A stretch of 64,000 nucleotides of DNA from Dyella sp. RRB7 (GTDB taxonomy: Bacteria; Pseudomonadota; Gammaproteobacteria; Xanthomonadales; Rhodanobacteraceae). Shown piece by piece: positions 20,002 through 28,584 of this stretch. The stretch covers positions 434,001 to 498,000 of the forward strand of contig NZ_JAKWJS010000001.1 in assembly GCF_022761115.1 (NCBI RefSeq), in the 5' to 3' direction. The position numbers were made by a program, and so were the translations under genes. The notes below the pieces were generated by a model. The model was not told the DNA's origin. It did not search any database and saw nothing but the letters and a program-made list of their open reading frames with translations. Position 1 is the stretch's first letter. Every line of letters begins with the position of its first letter.

Positions 20002-20142
20002 GACGCCGCTCCCCAGCAGGGTGGCCTATGTGCCCGGATGATCGCCCAAGACCGGGCACCGACTTCTCACGAGTCGATGCCAGTTTACGCTGAGGCGGCC
20101 ACGCTCCCGCAAGCGGTGGCGTCGGTGCCGTTCAGAACGTCC

Positions 20143-20967
20143 CTAGGGACCGGGCCAGTTCGCTCCGCTGACGCGATCGCGCTGTTCCAGATCCTGCGCG
20201 GTAAACACATCGCGATAGCCGGCGGCCGACAGCACGGCCCGCACGGCGGCTCCCTGGTTCCAGCCGTGCTCCATCATCAGCCAGCCGCCGGGCTCCAGGT
20301 GCGCGCGCGCGCCCTGCACGATGCGCCTGATGTCGTCAAGGCCATCAGGCCCGGAAGCCAGGGCGCTGGCCGGCTCGAAGCGCAGATCGCCCTGTGCCAG
20401 GTGCGGGTCGTCCGCTTCGATGTACGGCGGGTTGGAAACGATCATATCGAAGCGCTCGCCAGCCAAGGGTGCGAACCAGTCACCGTGCATGAAGCGGACG
20501 TGCGCGAGCCCCAGGCGAGCGGCGTTGCGCTGCGCCACGGCGAGCGCGTCGAGGCTCGCGTCGGTGGCCATGACGCGCGCCTGTGGACGCTCGCGCGCGA
20601 TGGCCAGCGCGATGGCGCCGCTGCCGGTGCCCAGGTCGGCTACCCGCCCCGTGGCCGACAAACGCTCCAACGCCAGTTCGACCAGCAGCTCGGTTTCCGG
20701 ACGTGGAATCAACGTCGCCGGCGTCACTTCCAGTTCCAGCGACCAGAAGCCGCGATGGCCGGTGATATAGGCCACCGGTTCACCGCGATGACGACGCTGC
20801 ACCAGCGCATCGAAGGCAGCGGCTTGCGCGTCATCCAGCACATCGTCGGCATGCGCGATCAGCCAGCTGCGCGGCTTGCCCAGGACATGCACGAGCAGCA
20901 GTTCCGCCTCCAGGCGATCGCCAAGCGTGCGTGCGCCGTGCGCCAGTGCCTGGCGTACTTCAGCCAT
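20143..20967 (-). CDS. prmC: Peptide chain release factor N5-glutamine methyltransferase
   Basis: A protein of 274 residues. PrmC methylates the Gln of the GGQ motif in RF1/RF2 using S-adenosylmethionine. The helical N-terminal domain ([19 protein letters not shown]) is followed by [31 protein letters not shown], the SAM-binding [16 protein letters not shown], and the hallmark [14 protein letters not shown]. The start at ATG 20967 has GAGG about 9 nt upstream; an in-frame GTG five codons earlier is less likely. In many bacteria prmC follows prfA, but here prfA is not adjacent. Confidence 0.95.
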   Translation of the reverse strand: MAEVRQALAHGARTLGDRLEAELLLVHVLGKPRSWLIAHADDVLDDAQAAAFDALVQRRHRGEPVAYITGHRGFWSLELEVTPATLIPRPETELLVELALERLSATGRVADLGTGSGAIALAIARERPQARVMATDASLDALAVAQRNAARLGLAHVRFMHGDWFAPLAGERFDMIVSNPPYIEADDPHLAQGDLRFEPASALASGPDGLDDIRRIVQGARAHLEPGGWLMMEHGWNQGAAVRAVLSAAGYRDVFTAQDLEQRDRVSGANWPGP

Positions 20968-21061
20968 GCGGCATGGCCTCACTCAGGCAGCGACGGGGCG
21001 AACATGACATGACGGCATCCACGGACGAAAGGCCGACAGTGTAAAGCGAAGCGGCGACGGG

Positions 21062-22738
21062 TCAGCTGGCTTCCGGATGCAGATAGCGATGCACCGCCTG
21101 GATCACCACCGAACCTTCGCCGACGCTGGACGCCACGCGCTTGACCGAGCCGGCGCGGACATCGCCCACGGCGAAGATGCCCGGCTTGGTGGTGGCGTAG
21201 GGAGATTCCAGCAGATGCCCCTTGGGACAGCGCCCGGTGAGCACGAAACCCTTGGGGTCCAGTTCCAGGCAATCCTTCAACCAGTCCGTATTGGGTTCGG
21301 CGCCGATCATCACGAACATGTTGCCGGCGTGACAGACGGTCGGCTCGCCGGTATCGCGATGACGCCAGGTGATCTGCTGCAGGCGTTCCTCGCCTTCCAG
21401 CCGCACGATCTCGCTGCGCGTGTGCAGGCTGATCTTGGCGGACTGCGCGATACGCTGCACCAGGTAATCGGACATGGTGGCGGCCAGGCCATCGGCGCGT
21501 ACCAGCACATGGACGTGCAATGCCAGGTGCGACAGGAATACCGCCGCCTGTCCGGCCGAGTTGCCGCCGCCCACCACCACGACTTCCTCGTTCGCGCACA
21601 GCTGGCCCTCCATCGCGGTGGCGGCGTAGTGGATGCCGGCGCCTTCGAAGCGCGCATAGCCGGGCACATCGAGCTTGCGATAGCGCGCACCGGTGGCGAC
21701 GACGACCACGCGTGCCCTGACCACCTGTTCGTCATCGAGCTGCAGGCGAAACGGCTGCTCGGAACAATCGACGCCGGCGGCCTGGCGCGAAATCGCCAGC
21801 CGCGCACCGAATTTCTGCGCCTGCGCCTGCGCGCGCCCGGCCAGCGCCTGCCCCGAGATGCCGGTGGGAAAGCCCAGGTAATTCTCGATCTTCGACGAGG
21901 TGCCGGCCTGTCCGCCGGGGGCCATGCCTTCCACCACGATGGTGGAGAGCCCCTCGGATGCCGCATAGACGGCCGCCGCCAGGCCGGCCGGGCCGGCGCC
22001 CACCACCACCACGTCGTAGATGTGTTGCGGGTCGATGGTTTCGGCAAGCCCCAGTTCATCGGCCAACTCGGCATTGCTCGGGTTCTGCAGGAAACAACGC
22101 TCCGGACAGATCACCACCGGCAATTGCTCGCGCTGGAGCTGGAAGGAAGACACGAGGCCGCTCGCATCCGGATCGGCCTCCGTATCGAGCAACCGGTGCG
22201 GATAGCCGTTGCGCACCAGGAAACGCTCCAGTCGCAGCGTGTCGGCGCTATGCCCCGGCCCCAACAGCACCACGCCGCCATAGCCCTGCCGGATCAGGCC
22301 GACCCGGCGCAGGATGAAGGCCCGCATGATGATTTCGCTGATATCCGCCTCGGCGGCCACCATGCGCCGGAAGTCGTCCTGGCGCACGCGCACGACCCGG
22401 CTGTCGCAGGCCGCCCGCCCGGAGGCCAGCACGCTGCGCTGGTTGAACAGGTTCATCTCGCCGCTGAACTGCCGTGCCCCATGGATGGTGAACACATTCG
22501 GCTGGCCTTCCTTGTCCAGTTCGAAGACTTCGATCACGCCTTGCAGCACCAGGAAAAAATCCGCGCCGCGCTGGCCGCGCTGGAACAGCATCGTGCCGGC
22601 GGGCACGAACTCTTCCTGCCCATAGGCGGCGATGCGCTGCACCATCGCCGGACTGAGCTTGGGGAACATCTGTTCCTTGCGCAGCATGGGGTCGGTGGGG
22701 TCGTACACGACCTCGGGCGATGGCGACGGATCCGACAT
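21062..22738 (-). CDS. cNMP-binding domain/thioredoxin-reductase-like FAD oxidoreductase
   Basis: A protein of 558 residues from ATG 22738, with GAGGTG upstream. The domains run as follows: a cyclic-nucleotide-binding/CAP_ED module (about 28-145, FFLVLQGVIEVFE and FSGEMNLF); a thioredoxin-like stretch (about 155-235, VICPERCFLQNPSNAELADELGL); and a TrxR-like flavoprotein domain. The latter has the FAD site VVVVGAGPAGLAAA and NAD(P) site VVVVGGGNSAGQAA, and ends FAVGDVR. The canonical redox CxxC of thioredoxin reductase is missing: at its place are GIHYAATAMEGQLC. Known relatives with this fusion are annotated as FAD-dependent oxidoreductases. It is probably cytoplasmic; the cyclic nucleotide and electron acceptor are unknown. 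Confidence 0.9.
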   Translation of the reverse strand: MSDPSPSPEVVYDPTDPMLRKEQMFPKLSPAMVQRIAAYGQEEFVPAGTMLFQRGQRGADFFLVLQGVIEVFELDKEGQPNVFTIHGARQFSGEMNLFNQRSVLASGRAACDSRVVRVRQDDFRRMVAAEADISEIIMRAFILRRVGLIRQGYGGVVLLGPGHSADTLRLERFLVRNGYPHRLLDTEADPDASGLVSSFQLQREQLPVVICPERCFLQNPSNAELADELGLAETIDPQHIYDVVVVGAGPAGLAAAVYAASEGLSTIVVEGMAPGGQAGTSSKIENYLGFPTGISGQALAGRAQAQAQKFGARLAISRQAAGVDCSEQPFRLQLDDEQVVRARVVVVATGARYRKLDVPGYARFEGAGIHYAATAMEGQLCANEEVVVVGGGNSAGQAAVFLSHLALHVHVLVRADGLAATMSDYLVQRIAQSAKISLHTRSEIVRLEGEERLQQITWRHRDTGEPTVCHAGNMFVMIGAEPNTDWLKDCLELDPKGFVLTGRCPKGHLLESPYATTKPGIFAVGDVRAGSVKRVASSVGEGSVVIQAVHRYLHPEAS

Positions 22739-22866
22739 GCAAGACACCTCGTCATGGGTGGCCCGGCAAAGGTTTGCCAGGTTCTTCCTGCGTATGTGCC
22801 GCGTGACGCATGGCCATGGCGTCACGGGATGACGTCATCGTGCGCCCGTCGCCGGGTCGGGGCAAG

Positions 22867-23787
22867 TCAATGTTGCGAAGGCGCCATGGCCCCGGTGATC
22901 GACGCGGCCACGCGCTCGCGAAACCACTGGTGGGCCGGGTCCTGGTCCTTCGACTCGTGCCAGTAGGCCAGGATGGGAAAGGCCTTCAACGGAATCGGCA
23001 ACGGCTGCGCCGCGATCGGCAGCAGGCTGGCGAGATGACTGGCGTAGGCCCGCGGCACAGTCAACAGCAGGTCGCTGGCCGCGGCGATCTGGCAGGCCGA
23101 GAAATAGTGCTGGCAGACCAGGCGCACCTCGCGAAACATGCCGTTCTGGCCCAGCAGCAGGTCCAGCGCGCTCGCCTCGCCCAGCGGCGAGACGGTGACA
23201 TGCTGTGCGGCCAGGTAGTCGGCGCGGCGTAGTTGGGCCGCCAGCGGGTGCTCGCGGCGCATCACCACCAGCAGCGTGTCGTCCACCAGGTGCCGGTGCA
23301 CGACGCGCGGACCTGCGCGCAGCGGCCGATCCACGGCCAGATCCAGCGTGCCCGTGCCCAGCTCGCGCTCCACCTCGTCGGCGGCCACGCGGCGGCTCAC
23401 CACCCGCACCCCGGGCGCCTCCCGCTCGATGCCGGCCATCAGCGTGGGCAAGGCGATCGATTCGAGAATGTCGCGAAAGCCGATCGCAAACGCCATCTGC
23501 AACTGCGCCGCATCGAACCGGGGCTGCGCATGCGTACTCGCCAGCAACCCCTTCAGGTGCGCCTGCACCGCCGGCATCATCGCGCGCACCTTCTCGGTAG
23601 CCACCAGGCGGTTGCCCTGGCGCACGAACAGCGGGTCGTTCAGGTGATCGCGCAGGCGTTGCAGTGCGTGCGTCACCGCCGGCTGCGTCAAGTGCAGCAC
23701 GCGCGCGGCGGCGCTTACCCCGCCCTGGGCGTAGATCGCATCCAGCACGCGGAACAGGTTGAGGTCGATACGGCTGTCGCGTTCCAT
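22867..23787 (-). CDS. LysR family transcriptional regulator
   Basis: A protein of 306 residues with an N-terminal winged helix (LNLFRVLDAIYAQGGVSAAARVLHLTQPAVTHALQRLRDHLNDPLFVR) and a LysR substrate-binding domain. The helix-turn-helix region has the standard A-ARxLHLxQPAVxHxLxRLR pattern. It is divergent from the acyl-CoA dehydrogenase operon starting at 23904, and the 116-bp shared promoter region contains an inverted repeat. By the usual LysR arrangement it is expected to control that operon; the co-inducer is not known but is plausibly an acyl or short-chain acid intermediate. Confidence 0.9.
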   Translation of the reverse strand: MERDSRIDLNLFRVLDAIYAQGGVSAAARVLHLTQPAVTHALQRLRDHLNDPLFVRQGNRLVATEKVRAMMPAVQAHLKGLLASTHAQPRFDAAQLQMAFAIGFRDILESIALPTLMAGIEREAPGVRVVSRRVAADEVERELGTGTLDLAVDRPLRAGPRVVHRHLVDDTLLVVMRREHPLAAQLRRADYLAAQHVTVSPLGEASALDLLLGQNGMFREVRLVCQHYFSACQIAAASDLLLTVPRAYASHLASLLPIAAQPLPIPLKAFPILAYWHESKDQDPAHQWFRERVAASITGAMAPSQH

Positions 23788-23903
23788 AACATCCCTCTGC
23801 GTCGCGCAAAGTCATTCATATGACTTATGTATAGCTATAAAGCATATTCATTTCACTAATCAGAGGACACAGGCGTAGGCTGCGGCGGAGTCAGGAGAAC
23901 CCC
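23788..23903. promoter_or_regulatory. Divergent promoter region, LysR/acyl-CoA dehydrogenase operon
   Basis: This stretch is clearly AT-richer than its surroundings. It contains the inverted repeat AGTCAT-TCAT-ATGACT (23810-23825) and a short palindrome TATAGCTATA (23830-23839) suitable for a -10 region. A LysR dimer site here would suit control of both flanking genes. Individual -35/-10 elements cannot be assigned confidently. Confidence 0.5.
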
Positions 23904-25133
23904 ATGGACTTCACCCCCTCCGAGCGCACCCAGGCGCTCACCGAACGCCTCGACCGCTTCATGCGCGAGGAAGTGATCCCGGCCGAATCGACCTACGCGT
24001 CGCAGTTGGCCGGTAGCGCCGACCACCGCCAATGGCGGCAGCCGCCGGTGATGGAGCAGCTGAAGGCCAAGGCCCGCGCCGCCGGCCTGTGGAACCTGTT
24101 CCTGCCCGACCTGGAAGATGGCCCCGGCCTGAGCAACCTCGACTACGCGCCGCTGGCCGAGATCATGGGCCACTCGTTCATCGCGCCCGAAGTGTTCAAC
24201 TGCAACGCGCCGGACAGCGGCAACATGGAAGTGCTGCATCGCTACGGCTCGCCGCAGCAGCGCGAACGCTGGCTGACACCGCTGCTGCAGGGCCAGATCC
24301 GTTCCGGCTTCGCCATGACCGAGCCGGACGTGGCCTCCTCCGACGCCACCAACATGCAGGCCACCGCCCGCGTCGACGGCAACGAGGTGGTGCTCGATGG
24401 CCGCAAGTGGTGGACCACCGGACTGGGCCATCCGCACTGCCGCTTCGTGATCTTCATGGGCCTGAGCGATCCGCAGGCCGAACCGCATCGCCGGCACAGC
24501 ATGGTGATCTGCCCGCTGGATGCGCCCGGCGTGCGCATCGAACGCATGCTGCCGGTGTTCCACGACTACGACGAACCCTCCGGCCATGGCGAGATGAGCT
24601 TCCAGCAGGTGCGGCTGCCGCTGGACCACGTGATCCTGGGCCCGGGGCGCGGCTTCGAGATCGCCCAGGGCCGCCTTGGGCCCGGCCGCGTGCATCACTG
24701 CATGCGCGCCCTGGGCGCCGCCGAGCGCGCGCTGTCGCTGCTATGCCAGCGCGCGCAGTCCCGCGTGGCCTTCGGCAAGCCGCTGCTGCAGCTGGGCGGC
24801 AATGCCGACATCGTGGCCAACCTGCGCATGGCCATCGAGCAGGCGCGCCTGCTGACGCTCAAGACGGCGTGGACGCTGGACACGCAGGACAACAAGGCCG
24901 CGCTGAGCCTGATCTCGCAGATCAAGGTGGTGGTGCCCGCGGTGGCCCAGCAGGCGGCTGATGCGGCCATCCAGATCCACGGCGGCGCCGGTCTTACCGA
25001 CGACTTTCCGCTGGCGCAGCTGTTTGCCTATGCGCGCGTGCTGCGCCTGGCCGATGGCCCGGATGAAGTCCATCGCGCGGTGGTGGCTAAACTCGAAGCC
25101 AAGGCACAACTCGCACGGGAGGCGCGGGCATGA
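23904..25133 (+). CDS. Acyl-CoA dehydrogenase family protein
   Basis: A protein of 409 residues, the standard size. FAD/substrate motifs: SGFAMTEPDVASSDATNM and GRKWWTTGLGH, then a central HDYDEPSGHGEMSFQQVRLP; the C-terminal helical domain has IQIHGGAGLTDDFPLAQLFAYARVLRLADGPDEVH. This is close to the ACAD10/11-like and medium-chain bacterial dehydrogenases. It oxidises an acyl-CoA in the cytoplasm, with ETF as probable acceptor. The stop overlaps the next ATG by 4 nt (25130-25133), so translation is coupled to the phosphotransferase gene. First gene of a six-gene operon opposite a LysR regulator. Confidence 0.92.
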   Translation: MDFTPSERTQALTERLDRFMREEVIPAESTYASQLAGSADHRQWRQPPVMEQLKAKARAAGLWNLFLPDLEDGPGLSNLDYAPLAEIMGHSFIAPEVFNCNAPDSGNMEVLHRYGSPQQRERWLTPLLQGQIRSGFAMTEPDVASSDATNMQATARVDGNEVVLDGRKWWTTGLGHPHCRFVIFMGLSDPQAEPHRRHSMVICPLDAPGVRIERMLPVFHDYDEPSGHGEMSFQQVRLPLDHVILGPGRGFEIAQGRLGPGRVHHCMRALGAAERALSLLCQRAQSRVAFGKPLLQLGGNADIVANLRMAIEQARLLTLKTAWTLDTQDNKAALSLISQIKVVVPAVAQQAADAAIQIHGGAGLTDDFPLAQLFAYARVLRLADGPDEVHRAVVAKLEAKAQLAREARA

Positions 25134-26197
25134 CGGTCATCCAGGATCAGGCACGAGCGGTGCGCGAGGAAGATGCCTTCGACGTGGCGCGCGTCGATGC
25201 GTATCTCAAGCAGCACATCGCCGGCCTCGCAGGCGAACCCACGCTGAAACAGTTTCCCGGCGGCGCCTCCAACCTCACCTACCTGCTCACCTACGCCAAC
25301 CGCGAACTGGTGTTGCGCCGTCCGCCGCGCGGCGCCAAGGCGAAATCCGCGCATGACATGCTGCGCGAGGCGCGCGTGATGGGCGCGCTCAAGCCCAGTT
25401 ATCCCTACGTGCCGGCCATCCTTGCCCGCTGCGACGACGCCAGCGTGATCGGCCAGGATTTCTATGTGATGGAGCGCCTCAACGGCACCATCCTGCGCCG
25501 CGACCTGCCGCCGGCACTGGGCCTGGACCGCGACGGCGTGCATCGCCTGTGCCTGGGCTTCATCGACCGCCTGATCGAGCTGCACCAGGTCGACATCACC
25601 CAGCCCGGCTTGAACGAGCTGGGCAAGGGCGAGGGCTATATCGCGCGGCAGGTCGCCGGCTGGAGCGAGCGCTGGCGACAGGCCGCCACCGAGGGCTCCG
25701 ACCCGTGCGAGGACGTGCTGGCCTGGCTCGACGCCAACCAACCCGGCCACGACAACGCCAGCTGCGTGATCCACAACGATTACCGCTTCGACAACGTGGT
25801 GCTTTCCCCGGACAACCCGCTCGACATCATCGGCGTGCTCGACTGGGAGATGGCCACCATCGGCGACCCGTTGATGGACCTGGGCGGCTCGCTCGCCTAC
25901 TGGGTGCAGGCCGATGACGATCCGGTGTTCCAGTCGTTCCGCCGCCAGCCCACGCACGAGGCCGGCATGCTCACGCGCCGCGAAGTGATCGCCTACTACG
26001 GCGAACGCAGCGGGTTGGATGTATCGGGATTCGGCTTCTACGAAGTGTTCGGGCTATTCCGCCTGATGGTGATCATCCAGCAGATCTATCGCCGCTTCGC
26101 GCTGGGCCAGACCACCAACCCGCAGTTCGCCGGCTTCGGCGACGCCGCCCGCTATATGGGCAAGCGTTGCCGCCGGCTGATCGCGGCCGCAGGCTAG
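25130..26197 (+). CDS. Aminoglycoside-phosphotransferase-like kinase (ACAD10-type)
   Basis: A protein of 355 residues with an APH/choline-kinase fold. GGASNLTYLLTYANRELVLRRPP forms the N-lobe with the ATP-site Lys/Arg, YVMERLNG is the hinge, and CVIHNDYRFDNVVLS (Brenner-like HxDxxxxN) and GVLDWEMATIGDPLMDLG (DxE metal site) form the active site. These kinases often sit beside acyl-CoA dehydrogenases; in ACAD10/11 the two are fused, and there the kinase phosphorylates 4-hydroxyacyl-CoAs so the dehydrogenase domain can handle them (known biology). The same role is plausible here but not shown. Confidence 0.88.
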   Translation: MTVIQDQARAVREEDAFDVARVDAYLKQHIAGLAGEPTLKQFPGGASNLTYLLTYANRELVLRRPPRGAKAKSAHDMLREARVMGALKPSYPYVPAILARCDDASVIGQDFYVMERLNGTILRRDLPPALGLDRDGVHRLCLGFIDRLIELHQVDITQPGLNELGKGEGYIARQVAGWSERWRQAATEGSDPCEDVLAWLDANQPGHDNASCVIHNDYRFDNVVLSPDNPLDIIGVLDWEMATIGDPLMDLGGSLAYWVQADDDPVFQSFRRQPTHEAGMLTRREVIAYYGERSGLDVSGFGFYEVFGLFRLMVIIQQIYRRFALGQTTNPQFAGFGDAARYMGKRCRRLIAAAG

Positions 26198-26201
26198 GCC
26201 C

Positions 26202-26891
26202 ATGCGCGAATTGCTGTTGATCCGCCACGGCCAGGCCAGCTTCAGCGCGGAGGACTACGACCGTCTCTCGCCCATCGGCGAACAGCAATCGCGCATGCTT
26301 GGCGAGTGGCTGGCCGCTTGTGGATCACCGCCGGATAGCGCCGCCATCGGCCCACGGGTACGTCACCACGATACCGCCCGGCTGTGCCTGGAAGCCGCGG
26401 ACCTGTCGCTGCAGCCCATCGTGTTGCCCGGACTGGATGAAGTCGATCACCACGAACTGCTTGCACGCCTGCGGCCGGATCTCGCCGGCGCCGCTGCGCT
26501 GCGCGCGGAATTGAAGCAGGCCGCCGATCCGCATCGCGCCTTCCAGCGATTGTTCGCCGACGCCATCACCCGCTGGGTCAGTGGCGCCCACGATGCCGAC
26601 TACCGCCAACCCTGGCCGGCATTCCGCGCCGGCGTGCTGGCCGCCCTGCAGCAGCTGGCCGACTCCCCGGCACGCACGATCTGGGCCTTCACCTCGGGCG
26701 GCCCGATCGCCGTGATCGCCAGCGCGCTGCTGCAGACACCCCTAGCGGAGACTTTCCAGTTGAGCTGGCCCCTGGTGAACACCGGCGTGACGCGGCTGCG
26801 ACTAGGCTCGCGCGGTGCCACGCTGGTGACCTACAACGCATGGCCGCACCTGGAACGTGCCGGCGATGCCCGGCTGGTGACGCTGCGGTGA
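26202..26891 (+). CDS. Histidine phosphatase family protein
   Basis: A protein of 229 residues with the phosphoglycerate-mutase-like catalytic motif LLIRHGQASFSAEDYDRLSPIGEQQS at its N-terminus (RHG phosphohistidine) and a later distal basic pocket around AFTSGGPIAVIA, where a second His is expected but Ser-Gly-Gly is seen (TSGGP instead of SHGG/THGG). It begins 4 nt after the kinase gene, so it is operonic with the acyl-CoA dehydrogenase and kinase. It may remove a phosphate from the kinase product, or serve another small phosphate ester; this is inference. Confidence 0.85.
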   Translation: MRELLLIRHGQASFSAEDYDRLSPIGEQQSRMLGEWLAACGSPPDSAAIGPRVRHHDTARLCLEAADLSLQPIVLPGLDEVDHHELLARLRPDLAGAAALRAELKQAADPHRAFQRLFADAITRWVSGAHDADYRQPWPAFRAGVLAALQQLADSPARTIWAFTSGGPIAVIASALLQTPLAETFQLSWPLVNTGVTRLRLGSRGATLVTYNAWPHLERAGDARLVTLR

Positions 26892-26986
26892 AGCCATGCC
26901 GCTTCGCGCCTCCTCCCCGGCAACGCTGGGGAGGCAGCAGCGCCATGAACTACTTTCACTCACCCCTCGACTAACGAGCCCTGCCC

Positions 26987-27757
26987 ATGACCAGCCCCAT
27001 CACCTTCGACCTTACCGGCAAGATCGCCATCGTCACCGGCGCCAGTCGTGGCATCGGCGCCGAAATCGCCAAGCTGCTTGCCTTGCATGGCGCACACGTC
27101 ATCGTCTCCAGCCGCAAGCAGGTCGACTGTCAGGCGGTGGTCGATGAGATCGTCGCCAGCGGCGGCTCCGCCGAGGCCATCGCTTGCCATATCGGAGAAC
27201 TGCAGCAGATCGATGCGCTCCATGCCAAGGTGGAACAAACGCATGGCCGTCTGGACATCCTGGTCAACAATGCGGCCACCAACCCGTTCTTCGGCCATAT
27301 CCTCGACACCGATCCCTCGATATTCCAGAAGACCGTGGACGTGAATATCCGCGGCTACTTCTACATGTCCACGCACGGCGCACGCCTGATGGCGAAGAAC
27401 GGCGGCGGCTCCATCGTCAACGTGGCCTCGGTCAACGGCGTGGTGCCCGGCGTGCAGCAAGGCATCTATTCCATCACCAAGGCGGCGGTGATCTCGATGA
27501 CCAAGGCTTTCGCGGTGGAGTGCGCCGAGCAGGGCGTGCGCTGCAACGCGCTGCTGCCGGGCCTCACCGATACCAAGTTCGCCTCCGTGCTGGTCAACAC
27601 GCCAGCCATCCTCAAGATGGCGCTCGCCCATGTACCCATGCGCCGCGTGGCGCAGCCTTCGGAGATGGCCGGCGCCGCGCTCTATCTCGCTTCCGACGCA
27701 GCCTCCTACACCACGGGTGCGGTGCTGAATGTCGATGGCGGCTATCTCTGCGTCTGA
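26987..27757 (+). CDS. SDR family oxidoreductase
   Basis: A protein of 256 residues, a classical short-chain dehydrogenase. TGASRGIGAEIAKLL is the cofactor-binding TGxxxGIG motif, NNAAT follows beta-4, and the catalytic Ser is in IVNVASVNG with YSITKAA as the YxxxK. It ends PSEMAGAALYLASDAASYTTGAVLNVDGGYLCV, the typical GGxxY tail. The SRK after beta-2 suggests NADP(H). Part of the acyl-CoA operon, 95 bp after the phosphatase; the likely substrate is a 3-hydroxyacyl-CoA or similar alcohol. A short hairpin (26912-26934) in the 95-bp gap may reduce read-through. Confidence 0.92.
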   Translation: MTSPITFDLTGKIAIVTGASRGIGAEIAKLLALHGAHVIVSSRKQVDCQAVVDEIVASGGSAEAIACHIGELQQIDALHAKVEQTHGRLDILVNNAATNPFFGHILDTDPSIFQKTVDVNIRGYFYMSTHGARLMAKNGGGSIVNVASVNGVVPGVQQGIYSITKAAVISMTKAFAVECAEQGVRCNALLPGLTDTKFASVLVNTPAILKMALAHVPMRRVAQPSEMAGAALYLASDAASYTTGAVLNVDGGYLCV

Positions 27758-27773
27758 TCGCAAGGACCCTTTC

Positions 27774-28562
27774 ATGACCTATACCCCTCCTCTGCGCGCC
27801 GCTGGCAAACGGGCCTTTATCACCGGTGCGGCCGGCGGCCTCGGCTCGGCCACTGCACGCATGCTGGCGCGACACGGCGCCAAGGTATTCCTGACCGACC
27901 TGGAAGGCGCGCCCGTCGCCGCGCTTGCCGATGAGATCAATGCCGAGCTCGGCGCGCAGGTGGCCTGGTCCGCTACGCAGGACGTGCGCGAGGAAGACAC
28001 CTGGAAACAGGTGCTGGATGCCGCCGCCAGCGCATTGGGTGGACTGTCGGTGCTGGTCAACAATGCCGGCATCGGTTCGCTGGGCGGCGTGGAAGACATC
28101 AAGCTGAAAGAGTGGCACCGGGTGATGGGCATCAACCTGGATAGCGTCATGCTCGGCTGCAAATATGCGCTGCCGCACCTGCGGGCGGCGCAACCGGCAT
28201 CGATCATCAACATCTCCTCGCTGGCGGCCTTCAAGGTCGATCCGGATTACACCGCCTACAACACCTCCAAGGCCGCCGTGGCGATGCTGAGCAAGTCGGT
28301 GGCGCTGGATTGCGCGCGACAGAAGATCGACGTGCGCTGCAATTCGGTGCATCCCTCGTTCATTCGCACCGGCATCGTCGCGCCGTTTTACGAAGCGCTC
28401 GGCGAAGAGGAAGCCACGCGCAAGCTGTTGCGCGGCGTCCCCCTGAGGCGGCTGGGCGAACCCGACGACGTCGCCTACGCGGTGCTGTACCTCGCCTCCG
28501 ATGAAAGCCGCTATGTCACCGCCGCCGAGCTGTTGATCGACGGCGGCGCCCGCGCCATCTGA
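27774..28562 (+). CDS. SDR family oxidoreductase (second)
   Basis: A protein of 262 residues from ATG 27774, starting 16 nt after the previous gene. It has TGAAGGLGSATARMLA (cofactor loop), FLTDLEG (Asp after beta-2, favouring NAD+), LVNNAGIG, IINISSLAA (catalytic Ser), YNTSKAAV (YxxxK) and a C-terminal YLASDESRYVTAAELLIDGGARAI. It differs from the upstream SDR in cofactor preference, so the two probably act on successive or different intermediates. The chosen ATG is preceded by AAGGA; a frame-open ATG at 27729 overlaps the end of the preceding gene. Confidence 0.9.
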   Translation: MTYTPPLRAAGKRAFITGAAGGLGSATARMLARHGAKVFLTDLEGAPVAALADEINAELGAQVAWSATQDVREEDTWKQVLDAAASALGGLSVLVNNAGIGSLGGVEDIKLKEWHRVMGINLDSVMLGCKYALPHLRAAQPASIINISSLAAFKVDPDYTAYNTSKAAVAMLSKSVALDCARQKIDVRCNSVHPSFIRTGIVAPFYEALGEEEATRKLLRGVPLRRLGEPDDVAYAVLYLASDESRYVTAAELLIDGGARAI

Positions 28563-28584
28563 CCCTTCCGCCACGAGGCCACCC

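Noticed and set aside
18811-21012. Plus-strand open frame of 733 codons across the receptor and prmC genes
   Set aside because: Antisense to two recognised genes; a product of GC bias.
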